This document shows, piece by piece, positions 1 through 11,822 of a DNA stretch of 64,000 bases (the stretch's first letter is position 1; every line of letters begins with the position of its first letter). A program made the translations under genes and the position numbers. The notes beneath the pieces were generated by a model that had not been told where the DNA came from, did not search any database, and worked only from the letters and a program-made list of their open reading frames with translations. The stretch is taken from assembly GCA_003988855.1 (NCBI GenBank), contig QYAI01000131.1, forward strand, positions 1 through 64,000. The letters run 5' to 3'. Source of the stretch: Arachnopeziza araneosa (lineage: Eukaryota; Ascomycota; Leotiomycetes; Helotiales; Arachnopezizaceae).

Positions 1-343
1 ATTGACAGCTAAGGCTCAAAACTTGTAGATTTGTATATCCTCTCTAGTTATTTAGGTGTATTTGATTACATATGTGCAATATTGGAGCCAAATAAGAGCT
101 ATAGGTGTATTGAGCCTAATTTCTAGTTGGTGCCCCACCTCCAAAACGCGATTTTTTGAGGTGTGCATTCGTTAGGACCGTGCACGTGATAGGGAACACG
201 AGTAGTCACACACACACTCTTTTTTGGGACTAGCTCCATTTGACCCTAGGTCTCAGAGCTCTCGCTCTCTTGGAAATTCAGGCATTCTATTGATCGAGCA
301 CATCTTCTGTTGATTTGAAAATATTAGTGATAACTGCCGTATT
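1..343. other. No gene seen (left edge)
   Basis: I see no convincing coding sequence or repeat here. It lies downstream of the broken hydrolase gene on the minus strand. Confidence 0.5.
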
Positions 344-1390
344 TTAGGACATGGAAACAATGCGGCTTTCCTGAACAGCGCTACTAAAGGCTGAAAGGCG
401 CTTGACGATGCCACGGTCGATAATTGCAATACGACTTCTCCTGAAGTTTTTCTTACGCCGGTCTTGAATGACTCGCTGAGCGCCAAGTTCAAGATCTCTA
501 AACCATTGTTGCCCGGACACACTAGTTGAATTAGCTAGCACTCCATACTCATGAAAGCTCACTCACCTTTCCTCTTGATCAAACCTCCAGAGCTGATCAG
601 ACGACCAATGCAGAGTTTGGGAATCCTGGTCGAGGTCCGAAATTGTTCTGCGGGCTGCCTCAATTATTTTTCCCACATCAGAATCCTTATGGCCACGGGA
701 ATGTTTGCACATATTAGCATAGTGGCATTAATATAGATCACACGTTCATTCGGCAGACCGAGCAAGTTGTCCAGTAGGTCTCCAACTACCGAGTCAAATA
801 CTCCAGACTTGAGAGTGTGTATCAGCGTGAATATTTCGAACCGCTGCTAATCCTGGGGAAGGCTTCGATCATCCTCGTAAGCTCGTTCCTAGATGGGTAT
901 ATCGCAGCATCACGCCCTTTAGAAAGGGAGGTCCCACCGAAAACGCCGACCAAACGTAACATAAAACGCGCCCACTCAAGAGTGGCTACAGGTATACCAC
1001 GATGCTGTACGCCAAAGAAGAACACAGCCCTTGTGTTGGCGAGAATTGCTGTGTGTGATTCTTCGCGATATGGTGCGAGCAGGATAAGAGCCTGAAACCT
1101 CTTAGATTGAGATGATAAGTAAATATGGCATCAAACCTCCTTGACAATCAAGCCTCCAAGTCCATGGGCAAAAAATATGACAGGCCGCTTGAAAGAAGAA
1201 TGAACCGACCTCACAATATCAAGTTCGCGGATGAGATCCTGAGCAACTGTGGTATGGGACGCCCCTGACGGATATCCATAAGTATACACTGCCGCCGGTT
1301 GACGGTGAGTGTTTGCGAATTCTGTCAACCAGGAATCGTTGGGCCCATCTGTCCACGAGTAGATTCTATGTCCACCAAGGCCGAACAGCT
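344..1390 (-). pseudogene. Broken alpha/beta-hydrolase (SERAC1/NLR N-terminal type)
   Basis: Reading the minus strand gives pieces of the serine-hydrolase-like domain found at the N-terminus of many fungal NLR-like proteins. They are GLGGHRIYSW (oxyanion region), a VYTYGYPSG block, FFAHGLGGLIVKEV (family nucleophile elbow, here with Gly where Ser is usual: HSxGG becomes HGLGG), then FFFGVQHRGI and finally HYANMCKHSRGHKDSDV, which holds the catalytic-His-like region. The pieces do not join in one frame. The frame changes after a segment ending near 826 and again near 735, with TAA in one register. A plausible 45-bp intron (about 505-552) precedes the last exon, which ends in TAA at 344. No NACHT or NB-ARC domain follows, so the product would be truncated even if the frames joined. 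Upstream exons are not resolved. The hydrolase family is recognised from motifs; the pseudogene call is inference from the breaks. Confidence 0.65.
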
Positions 1391-2312
1391 ACTACGCTGG
1401 CGTAACTGATCAGTAACAGCACCACCCCAGGCTTTCACATTGTGTAACTCACTCCCATTTCGAAAGATGGATTTCTTTCAAAAGCGACAGACCCCAGTGG
1501 TTGCGTCTTTCATCAGAGTCCATCTGACTCTCCACACTGCTAGCAGCTATTGTAGCCGTCTTCTAGCCCACGACAATCTCTCAGTCTTAAACTTCTGGAA
1601 GTATTGGCTTTTCGATAAACTGCGTGCTGCAGCAAACAGGCCTAGCAATTTATAGCTACCTGTCCTCTAGATTGAAGTGCGAAACCAGGGGGTGCTTTTG
1701 GAAAAGAGAGTAGAAAGGTATCTTTCGGCACCTGTTCTGAAGTGGGTTCACGAAACTAGGACTAAGTTCTGTGCTAGAGCTGACAAGAGACTCTAATAAG
1801 CCTTATTGTCACGAAATGGTGTGGACTTGCAGCGGTGGTTGGGAAGCTTGATTGAGCAGAAGGCTGTTGAGAGATTTGAGTTGGGCAGGTGCGCGCTAGG
1901 TCATGTGTAAAATACCACGTGACTGGTGTCATATAGCCTTACTCTTTAACTTATAGAAAATATAGAAAGTGCAACCGATTCTTGAGGGAGCCAAAAGGAG
2001 GTCCCCTAAGCAAAATCCAGCTAAGTCATTAGCGTACTCAGGGCTCAGGGATCGGCTCAGGTTAGAGCAGCAACTGCTCAGGTCCCAAGACGGAAGTGGA
2101 CTTTGGTGAGCGAAATTGTCGTCTGAGATTCTAATGGTAATGTATAAGTATGCATCCGCTTTGAGGAAGAGGACTTTCTGCAAGTCCAATTCCCGCGAAA
2201 TTCATACATACTCTGGTACAAGCATTTTTTTCCTAATTCCAACCATCGCCAAAGTGCTCGAAGCACCCCGAAATTGTATAAGTGAGACTGACCTTCACTA
2301 GGTATTTGAATC
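1391..2312. other. Intergenic, no gene seen
   Basis: About 920 bp between the broken hydrolase and the broken galactose oxidase. Only short unrelated reading frames occur. It should contain the former promoters of both genes. Confidence 0.5.
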
Positions 2313-4714
2313 ATGATGCTTATACCATTGGTATTAGCAGCCTTGATAGCTATCGCTGGAGCTGTCACAATTACAGTTGACAGTTTTCAAGTTGGCAATG
2401 AAGGCCCAAAAGCGATCGATGGTAATACAAGCACTTTCTGGCATACGGAATACTCTCCTACTTTGTCACCACTCCCACATACTGCTGTGTTAGATCTTGG
2501 CTCTTCTCAACTCTTAAATGGTCTTTCTTACCTTCCTCGACAGGATGGTAACTCAAATTGAAGAATTGGCCAGCACACTGTTGAATTGAGCACCGACAAA
2601 ATCACTTGGACTCTAGTTGCAAACGCTACTTTTATTGACGATCCGTCAATTAAGTACACTGGTTTCGCCAACACTAATGCTAGATATATTCGGGTTACTG
2701 CTCTTACGGAAGCTGGTAATCGTGGCCCGGTAAAGTCATCAATTCATAACTTGATCCAAAGCCTAACATTTCTATAGTGGACTAGCGCAGCAGAATTCGC
2801 TGCCTTGACTGCTCCAACCTCTACAAGTCTTGGACAGTGGGGTCCAATGATTTCCTTCCCACTGGTTCCAGCTGGTGCATTCATCCTCCGTAAGATCCCT
2901 GGGCTCTATCAATCCTTTGTTATTTTTGCTCCTGAGACAGAGTAATTCAAGTGATGTACTCTCAGGACAACCATATCTAGCAAATCTAAAACCTCCTTAC
3001 TCTTGATACATGCTCTAAAAAGGAAAACACTTACTCCCCGGGGTTCCCAGAGGGTTCTGACCAAGTCCTCACGTTTTCGTCGTTCCAAACAAATGCATTC
3101 GGTGGAACTGGCAACACAATTACCGCAACTTATGACTCTTCAACTGGTGCTGTATCTGAAAAGAATGTTATAAATACTCAACATGTAAGATTCTCAGCCA
3201 TGATTTCTACCTACTCCTGATTTATTCGGCGCTTTTCACAAGCGTACTGCAAATATCACCATCTATTCTTAGTAAGGTATAAGTTAGAAATTTTTGGATT
3301 ATTTATAGGATATTTTTTGTCCTGGAATGTCTCTGGATGCAAATGGCCGAGCTGTTGTGACAGGTGGAGGTGATGCCAACAAAACAGGCATATTCGATCC
3401 ATCCACAATGACCTGGATCACTGGTCATCAGATGAATATTGCTCGTGATTACCAAGCATCTGTAACAGTTTCAGACGGGCGCATCTTTACCATTGGCGGT
3501 TCATGGAGCGGTGGCTATGGTGGGAAAAATGGAGAGAATTTCAACCCCACTGCCAACACCTGGACGTTACTTCCAGGATGTCCCGTTGCTCCAATGCTCA
3601 CGAATGACACTCAGGGAATCTTTAGACAAGATAATCATGGTTGGCTTTTCGGATGGAAGAATGGTTCTGTGTTCCAAGCCGGTCCTAGCAAAGCAATGAA
3701 TTGGTATGGTACTACCGGTACGGGCTCTCAAACCGCCGCTGGTTTGCGTGCTTCTGACTCAGATTCCATGTGTGGAAATGCTGTCATGTATGATGCAGTA
3801 AATGGAAAGGTAGTGACGTTTGGGGGGTCTCCAAGCTACCAAGATTCATCTGATCACTCTTGGGGCTCCCAACACAACACCTACTGTCCAAACTCTCACT
3901 TCAATGAACTACGCACGAGCATTCGCAAACGGAGTCATCCTTCCAAACGGCAAAATCTTCGTCACGGGTGGTCAAACATATGACGTTCCTTTCTCGGATG
4001 CCACAGCAATTTTAACTCCTGAATTGTGGGATCCGGCTACGCAAACATTCACGGTGTTACCGGCACATACGGTACCCCGCGTGTACCATTCGGTGGCATT
4101 GTTGTTAATGGATGGGAGAGTCTTCACAGCTGGAGGAGGTATGTGCGGTCAGTGTTCGACAAATCATGAGGACGCGCAGGTCTATAGCCCGTCCTACCTC
4201 TTTACTTCCAGTGGTGCCTTAGCCACCAAACCAGTCATCAATTCTACTACTCCCGCCAGTCTCACTGTCGGTGGAACTATCACTGTTGTTACGAACAGCG
4301 CCATCTCAAGTTGGTCGTTTATCCGTTACGGTAAGATTTGTTCGTTCATATTGAAGTTCTATTATCCTGTTAGAGTGCCGGAGCTCGAAAGCTTTTTGGG
4401 GACCAGCGACCCATTAAGAGTCACATGCTCAATATATATTATTTGTATTGCCCTTGAAACAACTCTCAAGCCCTAGTCCCAACGAATTCTAACAATTTAC
4501 AATGCTAATTCTAAGCTATCTAGGGAGTGCAACCCACACAGTTGATACCGATCAAAGAAGAGTGGTTCTTACTCCGAAAACGACCTCAGGAACTACTTAT
4601 ACGATTGTTCTTCCCAACGACCCTGGCATCTTGACGCCAGGGTGTTGGATGCTATTCGCTTTGAACTCTGCTGGGGTTCCTAGCGTGGCCAAGAGCATTC
4701 AAGTCACTGCTTGA
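2313..4714 (+). pseudogene. Galactose oxidase (copper radical oxidase, AA5), disabled
   Basis: The family oxidises the C6 hydroxyl of galactose and related alcohols to the aldehyde, making H2O2 outside the cell. A hydrophobic signal peptide is followed by a discoidin-like (F5/8 type C) domain with YLPRQDGNSN, a Kelch propeller and a C-terminal DUF1929-type domain. Copper and radical residues are still present: the Cys in FCPGMS, the Tyr in ARDYQAS, the stacking Trp in GGSWSGG, Tyr-His in RVYHS and the late His in THTVDTDQRR. Clear introns are 2730-2777, 3185-3308 and 4331-4523. Two defects are plain: an in-frame TGA at 2559-2561, where the family has a Gly codon before RIGQHT, and a frame change near 3845, where SYQDSS passes to HLITLGAPNT. 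The exon around 2880-3040 also cannot be read through cleanly. It is probably a recent pseudogene; sequencing error is the alternative. Confidence 0.85.
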
Positions 4715-5467
4715 TGAGCTGAGCTATAGCCCATCTTTCAGCAAGGGAAGCAATGATTCCTAGCACGCTTCTGTATTTTAATTATCAAACAAATATCTAC
4801 CGCGCACAGATATAGGATCACTAAAGTACAAATTTATTGTCTACATTACATTGTTAAAGACTTTCCTTTTGGATCTGTTTTGAATGTTGAATTTTACATG
4901 CGACAATTGGAAGTGTTTTCCATAGTGAGCTACGGCCTGGTGTTGATAGAGAAGAAGCTGCTCTCTCAGTTTTATAATATTACAGCTATGACAGCAACAA
5001 TATACGATCACGATATGAGCGAGACTGTAATTTATAGCCCAACGAGTTAATTACCTTTCAAGGACTTTCTATATGATGGCCAGGGAAGTGAACTAAATCG
5101 ACGTTCCATAGTTCGGCTTCCGCAGGTTTAACGGAGTGACTACTTGCGGTTGTGGATTTAGGTGGGAAAGACAAATCATAATCATTCAACTTTGTTCAAG
5201 ACTCGAAAGTCACATTTCATTTCCGATTTTCAGGGAGGGAAAAGGGTGCAAGCAGCGAGCACCAGCCAGTGATTTGGTAGGTACGCTCTCCACTTTCCCG
5301 GATCTGCCCACATTTTCATATGGAATTACCAACGAAACAGACAACTTTCACCGTAGAGCCTACATAGTCTCGTAGGTGATCATTATTCTGATCAACAGGC
5401 ATCAGGAAGATTTATATATGTGAAATTGAACTTAAACTCCACACCTCGAGGCCCAAATAGCATCCCT
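4715..5467. other. Intergenic between convergent genes
   Basis: About 750 bp between the 3' ends of the galactose oxidase and the J-protein gene. It is AT-rich and I see no gene. Confidence 0.5.
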
Positions 5468-7078
5468 TCATTTTCCTGTTTTCTTTGTCGCATCCGAGAC
5501 GAGTATCTCAAATATCTGCTCCGTCGCTTCCTCTCCGGGTTTCCTGGCTGTCTGTGGTGGAACGATAAGCCCAAGTATAAAATACTGGCATTGGGCGAAC
5601 TTACGTTGATGAAAATCTCTCCGATATGAATAAGAGCCTGCGCTCTCGCGCGCTGGCAGTCATGAGAGACATCTCTATCATGGAGGAGTTTATCGCATAG
5701 CTCGCTATGAGTCACCCCTGGAGTCAACAGTACTCTATCGTCGCTTGAGGCCAACGACTTACCGGGTGATATCGTGGACTTCTTTCACAATCGTCTTCCA
5801 GCATGCGGCCAGCACTTTACCAATTATAAATCTCTTCTCTGTAGTCATCCAATTCCCGTCACGCTGCTCAAAGCTTTCATCTCTCACAGTCTTGTCATTG
5901 ATCTTCTTCATTGCCGTGATAGCTTTGTTCGCCTCAAGCCCGGTAGAGACGATATCATAATCATCCTGAAACTCTTGCCTCCAGTCGCTAAATTTTGTAA
6001 GCACCGGACTTATGATAGGAAATGCCTCCAAGAATGCTTTGCTTCGATTCATAAACGACTCCCCGATTGTATGGAGAAGTTGATCGCCGAATGAATCAAG
6101 CTTCATAGATTCGGCTTCGTCCTGAATTTTGCTCTTCAGAATATGAAGCTCTCGCGAGCAATTGGGGTCATTGACCAGTCCATCAATTTTCGACAAGATG
6201 GTTCTTGATACTGTTTCGATCCTCGCTTCATGGTTTTCTCGTTTGAGTCTCTGGTAGTCTTCAATTTGCTTCTTACGTTGGTGGTTCGGCGTGCTTTGTT
6301 GAGTGTTTGAAGATCGGCGACCGTATGTTGAATCTGAATTACGACTCTCCTCACTCTGGGTGGACCGAGCTGCGCTAGAATGGTTTCCCTGGCCAGTAGA
6401 GCGCTGTTCATCTTGATAGCGGATAATATCTCTAGAGTCACCTGTGTCTTCCCCCCAACTGGGACCGGTTTCAGTGTTTCGAGATTTAATTTCCATCATC
6501 TTTAGAGCATCTTTGAGATATGATAGCTCCCCGATCCTACGGAAAGCGTTACATCACCATTTTGACGAAATCACACTCAAGTACAGGCAACTCACCAGTC
6601 TCTAAATCCGTCGCCGCCAAAGATTCTGGCGAAAAGCTCGGATGGATCTTCTGCAGAGTTTCTCAGTACATTTCTCCGAAACATGCCACATAAGATATAC
6701 CAAACTTCCCTTGAGTCTCAGTGACTGTTAACCCAATTTGATCATATTGTTTGCGTAGGCCTGGGTCGCTAAGTACTAGAGTTGAAAATAAATCTAATTC
6801 CTAGTTGATAGAGTAGTTTTACGGTGTACCTTGATATGCCTTTGCTATCTGGATTTATGTCAACAAATCCGCTCAATCTTGAAGAAATCTACGAGTGAGT
6901 AGTTCACGAAAGAGCATACTTCTTGAAATCTGTATTTGGCTTCCTTGTCCAGCGGATTCTTGTCTGGGTGATTGATCAACGCAGCTCTGCGGTAAGCCTT
7001 TTTTAATTCGAGATCTGAAACTATGGGAGAGACATTGAGTAGATCATAGTATGTTGTATCCACTACTCTGGATGCCAT
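5468..7078 (-). CDS. J-domain co-chaperone with DnaJ-X domain (Caj1/Djp1-like)
   Basis: A class C Hsp40 that should stimulate an Hsp70 ATPase. Splicing by eye gives seven exons: 6920-7078, 6830-6848, 6706-6775, 6596-6661, 5763-6536, 5605-5704 and 5551-5468. Together they encode 423 residues in one frame. The J domain (about residues 7-75) has the essential HPD in INHPDKNP and continues through IAKAYQVLSDPGLRKQYDQ. A segment with EDPSELFARIFGGDGF and WIGEL leads into the DnaJ-X domain, with a coiled, charged middle and a C-terminal end around ALIHIGEIF. Exon 2 is only 19 nt and one intron only 44 nt, so automatic models may break here. No signal peptide or membrane segment is seen, so the protein is probably cytosolic. 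Caj1/Djp1 relatives act in protein folding and peroxisomal import; which role applies here cannot be told. Confidence 0.88.
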
Positions 7079-7813
7079 ATTTTATGTTCGAGCTGTTATA
7101 AAATGTCAGGCTGTGACGAGGGGAAGAAATAGTTAGCAGGCGAATCTGAGAAGCGTACGTACACATGTGCGCTAGCATCATGCGGAGCACAAAAAGACTT
7201 ACTTCCAGATCTGATTTTTCTCAGTCTTGTTTGGTCCGGCGAGATTTGAAATCGTATTCTCTCGGACTGAAAATACTTTGGATCTTTTCGCAGGCGGCAC
7301 TAAGCGGTTTCAGGCTCTGTGGGCGTTTGATCTATCACCAGTCACTGCTCTCAGATTATGCGCAACTTCGAGCCCTTCTGGTTTATTCGCCCTGTTTCTC
7401 TCTTCAAGAAGCGGGGTTGGCTACTAGATGCCTTATCTCCCTAACTGTTGCTGCGTATTGGTTGCCTGAGCTTAGAATTAATGCATCGTAGGCCTCACCT
7501 CGCAAAACAAATATGACCTTGAGACTTAAACACCCACCACTCCCTCGGATAGGGCGAGTGGGATAGTATTTGACCAAACTTTGACCTTAGATTTTGTTAA
7601 CGCGCTCTTTAAGTTGCTTACTCCACAGTATTGACTTTGGTAAGTGTTGTCTTAACGTTGTTAAAATAATGGTGCCATGCCCTCAGCCTCTTTGCTATGA
7701 TTTCAACATACTAAAGCTAAAAATCCACTGATATCATAGCCTTGAAATATTTCCAAGCGCCCAACTACCAACTCGTTCAAGAGTAAGTAGCATTTATTCC
7801 TTACTTCATATTC
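7079..7813. other. Intergenic, divergent promoter region
   Basis: About 730 bp between the J-protein start (minus) and the small plus-strand reading frame at 7814. It probably holds both promoters. An upstream exon of the plus-strand gene may lie near 7740-7785, where a GTAAGT donor occurs, but no in-frame ATG could be assigned. Confidence 0.45.
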
Positions 7814-8155
7814 TTGAAACAAGGCTGTCAATTGCTGACCCAAGACTGCAAAGTGACGGACCTACATTCCAACGAAGACGAAATCAAGGCGCTCTTCGGC
7901 CAGATCAAGATGACCGGAAAGGATGGCATCACGAACGGAGCCGAGCTCCTCGATGTTGTCTGTGCCACTGTTCAGAGTGTTGAGCTTTCGCAGGCTGCCA
8001 GAATAACAGCCTTGCTCTTGCATAACTGGGTGCTGATATGGGAGAAGCTCCAACAAGGTGTGGATGTTATCATGAGATGGATCCAGGACGCATGGAATGT
8101 GGTCAAGAAGGCCGCTGTGGATTTTTGGGAGTCGCTGATGACGCTCTTCAATTAG
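7814..8155 (+). CDS. Hypothetical small protein with Trp-rich amphipathic C-terminus
   Basis: I do not recognise this protein. The frame gives about 110 residues ending at TAG 8153-8155. It begins without an ATG, so it is probably the last exon of a spliced gene. A GTAAGT donor at about 7781 and an acceptor AAG just before 7825 would fit an intron. The first part is charged and Cys-containing. The final 45 residues are strongly amphipathic, with regularly spaced Trp (HNWVLIWEKLQQ, IMRWIQDAW, DFWESLMTLFN), as in membrane-associating or pore-lining helices. The opposite strand is also open for 161 codons but has weaker composition. Function cannot be stated, and the 5' part is unresolved. Confidence 0.4.
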   Translation: MKQGCQLLTQDCKVTDLHSNEDEIKALFGQIKMTGKDGITNGAELLDVVCATVQSVELSQAARITALLLHNWVLIWEKLQQGVDVIMRWIQDAWNVVKKAAVDFWESLMTLFN

Positions 8156-8959
8156 TTTGAGAAAGGAGTCATGCAGATCCAGTTCTTGATGCAAGAAAGA
8201 TTGTGTATCCACAAGCCCGCTCTGTCTCGTTTCGTCCTGACCAAGCCTCCGCCCCATCTCACCACAGTAAGTCACTGACCATCCTATCTCATCTTCCCGC
8301 TCAACTCTCTTCTCTCCATCCGTTCCACCATCCGCCCACCATCCCACCTCACTTCAAACCAACTATTCACCACTATCCACCACTTCTCGTCACAAATCAC
8401 ACATTAAAATCTTCCATACTCCATCTTCACCATATGAACCACCCCTAAACCCACTCCACTCGAAACCCCTCCCCCAAACCCATCCCCACAAAACCCACCA
8501 TCCCCTCCCATACCTCCCACACCTCCCGTACCTCACACCAGTAAACAAAGCTCACCCCCATCCTAAGCGAGGATCTCAGGACACAAGAGCAAGATGACCA
8601 GGAAGCAGTGGGAGACACGACGTAGATGTAGCCATGAGAGGACGAGGACGAGGACCGAGGAGACGCTTTCGCAATCGCAGCTGTAGCTAAAGAGAGATTC
8701 GATTTGGGGGGGTTCTCGTTGGTGGAAGATATGTAACTTCGTAAACATAGGGAGGTGGATTGGAGAGTGCCAAAAATTACACGAGGCTCGGATTCCAACG
8801 CTGACTGTCAAAGTAAATGTTTGATTGAAATCATGGTATTAAGCCGTAAGGCATGAAATTTACATCCGTTATGCGTACCATCATTTAGATACAAGCTCAG
8901 TACCTCTTTCTATACATGACACCCTTCATATCTCATGCTCACATAACTACATCTATCAG
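8156..8959. other. Pyrimidine-rich intergenic stretch
   Basis: The plus strand from about 8230 to 8535 is dominated by C and T (many TCCCAC, CCACC and ACCTCC runs), with further pyrimidine-rich blocks near 8950-9065. I see no gene. Open frames on the minus strand here arise from this bias. Confidence 0.5.
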
Positions 8960-11822
8960 TCATCTCAAACCTTCTCCCTTTCTAGTCTCGAACCTCAACT
9001 CTCCTCTCCCACTTCCCATACCCAACCTCCCCCTTACTCTCCTCCGACTCCTCTCCTCTCCACCTGCGTCTAACCAACCTCGTAAATTCTTACATTGACT
9101 GACGTCAAACAAGCGCAACTCCCGGCAGCCTTCAACTACCGCCTCCACACCAACTCCAGTGACTCTGACACAGCCGCGTACACTCAACTCTTTTAGTTCG
9201 AGGAGATGGAGACCAATGCTGCGAAGTGAGGAATCGGAGACAGCGCTACCGCAGAAGGAGAGTTTAAGGGATGAGAGATGTGGACAACCAAGTGAGAGTA
9301 CTTCGGTTGCGGTATCGGAGAGAGCGCAGCAAAATGACTAATTCAAAGTTAGCATTAGAACGGAATGGAAGAATTTGACTTACCAGATCCAACTCCTTGA
9401 GCCCCTTGGCGGCATTGGTGAGATACACAATCGCATTATCCGTCAAGTATGTACAATCCGCTAATATGAGCCTTTCCAACCTGGCAAACTTGTAGATGCT
9501 CCAATGCTGGAAGCCACCATCCGTAATGGTCGTACAACGCGTGAGGTCAATGCTCTGGAGCCTCGCGTGAGCATGGACAGCCAGATGAGCCATTGAGCGA
9601 TCAGTGACGTGTTTGCAGTATGAGAGAGTGATGCGTTTCAAATTAGGACAGCCGACAACGGTTCCAGGGGGAGGCATAGCGGGATTGACCGCCTTAGGAT
9701 TGAATGCAGCTCGAGCGGCTGAGGCAGAAGATAGTGGATTGGGCTCTGCGACGACCCAGCCAACAATCCGGGCGAGAAGGTTATCACTCACTTTGCGGCA
9801 GTTGGAGAGGTCGATTTCTTCGAGTTGCTTAGCGCCATTGGCCATATCAAGAACAGCGTTCGCGGTGATATCCCATACGGATTTCATCTTCCAGCAGCGT
9901 ACACTGCTGCCACAGTGGGAAGAGAGGAAGGAGAAACCTTCGTCGGTAATGTGAAAACAATTGCTGATATCGATTGTGTGGGCGCGTTTGCCAATAAATG
10001 GGCAGATGGACTCAACAAGGGCCTTGTTGGTGACATAGCGATTAAAGATGGAGAGGTCAACGATGCGACAGATTTTGGGAGATGTGGTGAGGAGTTTTGA
10101 CCAGTGGAGTGAGATAATTCGTAGGCGCATAAGCTGGTGAATATCTAGGTAGGAAAAAATAAGAACGAGTAGCCCATCGGGTAGGACGCCTCTATTATAT
10201 TGGCTTGGTCTTCTTTGCGCGGTTTTAGGTCGTTTGGGACGGAATGAGGAATCCGGAGGCGTAATGGCATGAAATGATTTGGCTAGCGTCGGTGTTTGCG
10301 TTCTTGATCGCGTCTTTGGTCCCGGAGGCTCTTCTGGAGGAGGTGTTTCTGGTGGCGGTACAGGTGGTGCCAAGGAACCTCTCCTCGATCCTACCCTGAC
10401 TCTCATATTGTCCAAATCTACGCTCAAAAATGGATCTGGATCGAGTGGCTCAATTACTTCTTTATCCTCCACGCGACTAGGTTTGTGAGGACTGGCTGGT
10501 TTCGATGGGGTGAATGTGACTTGAGGTAGAGATGGTCGCGTCGGAGTTGGCACCCTCTCTCCTATTTCTAGATTGTTGATTGAAGTCGCGTCGGCATCTG
10601 TCATTTCCACGTCTTCATCTGATCTTCCAATCCGCATTTTTGCCGTAGCCTCAACCTGTCTTCTGATATCTGGCGAGCATCTCCTCCAAAGCTCTTCCAA
10701 AACCTCTCCGCTTATCATTAGGCATTCAACTGTCGTTATAGATCGTACAGTGGCTGTTCTCTTTGGTGCCAGTGCCAAGCTTGCGACTTCTCCAAAGTAT
10801 TGTCCTTGCTTCAGCCTTGGTCGTATGTATGATCCTCTCTTATTAGCTCCATTCATGTTCTCGTGGATCACTTCTGCTTCTCCTCGTACAATAAAGAAAA
10901 TCTCACTTCCTGGGGAGCCTTGTACAATGATATCTGTAAATGGCGCATACGTCTTTGGTTGGGCACTTAATCCAAGAAAGTGCAATATCTCTGGAGGTAA
11001 AGTCGAAAAGAGTGGCAATTCTTTCAATGTTTTCCGGACATTGACGAATCCACTTCCCAGTGCACTGCCCGCCGCTGGATCTTCGATTCCTTGAGGGCTA
11101 GGAGATTTCCGCTTCTTAGTGTTGATTACCGTTCCCTTCTCTATGGCGCCGACATCTCCTGTTGCAACCTCGCCTGGCGCAGCTGTACGCGCCTTTGCAT
11201 ATCTTGCTGGGAGAGAAGTCGATACCAGCTTAGCAACCAAACCGTTCTCTTTCCTCTTCTTATTCAGAATGGTCAACCTCTCTTGGGCTTCCTCCATGAT
11301 CGCCTTCTCCATCGCTGGAAAGTTCGGCAATTCAACCCTTAGATCCTCCTTCTTCAAGACTACCAGCAGACATTTCGACCTCGCAATGATGGTGGCCGTT
11401 CTTGGAACATCCATGAGGATCCCAATTTCTCCGAAAAAGGCACCTGGTCTCAGCTCTGCATATGTAGCCTCCCCATCGCGCGACGTCACTGCTACTGCAC
11501 CGCGCACCAGCCAGTACATTGCTTTTGCCTCATCCCCTTCGGTCAAGATATGATCGTGAGGCCCATGGACCTGCGGCCTCAAGTGCTTACCAATGGCCGC
11601 TAGAAATGTATCTGGCGCACTGAGAAACAGCGGGAATGAACGTATGCGATCCACCAGGTCGAGCGGCATGTCTGGAATCGTGGATGCGGTCAGCGGAGAG
11701 GGTCGAACAGGTCGTGTAGGGTTCGTCTCGATGTTGAAGGAGCGGATCAGGGACAGAGAGTCAGGTATGGGCGCTCCATTTGCGCGGAAGGGAGAGCTAG
11801 GCCCTCCTCTGTTTCTCCTCAT
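8960..11822 (-). CDS. Cyclic-nucleotide-binding / F-box / LRR protein
   Basis: A probable SCF-type ubiquitin-ligase adaptor. Exon 1 (9384-11822) and exon 2 (8960-9337) flank a 46-bp intron with donor GTAAGT, giving about 938 residues. Two cyclic-nucleotide-binding domains lie near residues 63-170 and 270-390. Their phosphate-binding cassettes, GAFFGEIGILMDVPRTATI and GQYFGEVASLALAPKRTATV, both keep the Glu and Arg normally used to bind cAMP or cGMP. A low-complexity Ser/Pro linker leads to an F-box near 553-600 (GVLPDGLLVLIFSYLDIHQL). Leucine-rich repeats of the AMN1/cysteine-containing type (SNCFHITD, LSNCRKVSD, LTRCTTITD, ADCTYLTD) follow to the end, continuing in exon 2 with SVRGCVRVTG. 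The architecture suggests substrate selection gated by nucleotide or structural cues; target and ligand are unknown. There is no signal peptide. Confidence 0.9.

Noticed and set aside
5735..5762. A 28-nt intron in the J-domain gene
   Set aside because: The same donor with an acceptor 58 nt downstream keeps frame and gives the family-like sequence HDITRELCDKLLHD.
6662..6705. Apparent frameshift in the J-domain gene
   Set aside because: A 44-nt GT-AG intron explains it and yields an in-frame EDPSELFARIFGG region.
7862..8347. 161-codon minus-strand open frame opposite the small Trp-rich protein
   Set aside because: Starts in a pyrimidine-biased stretch and lacks the structured pattern of the plus-strand frame; probably a shadow.
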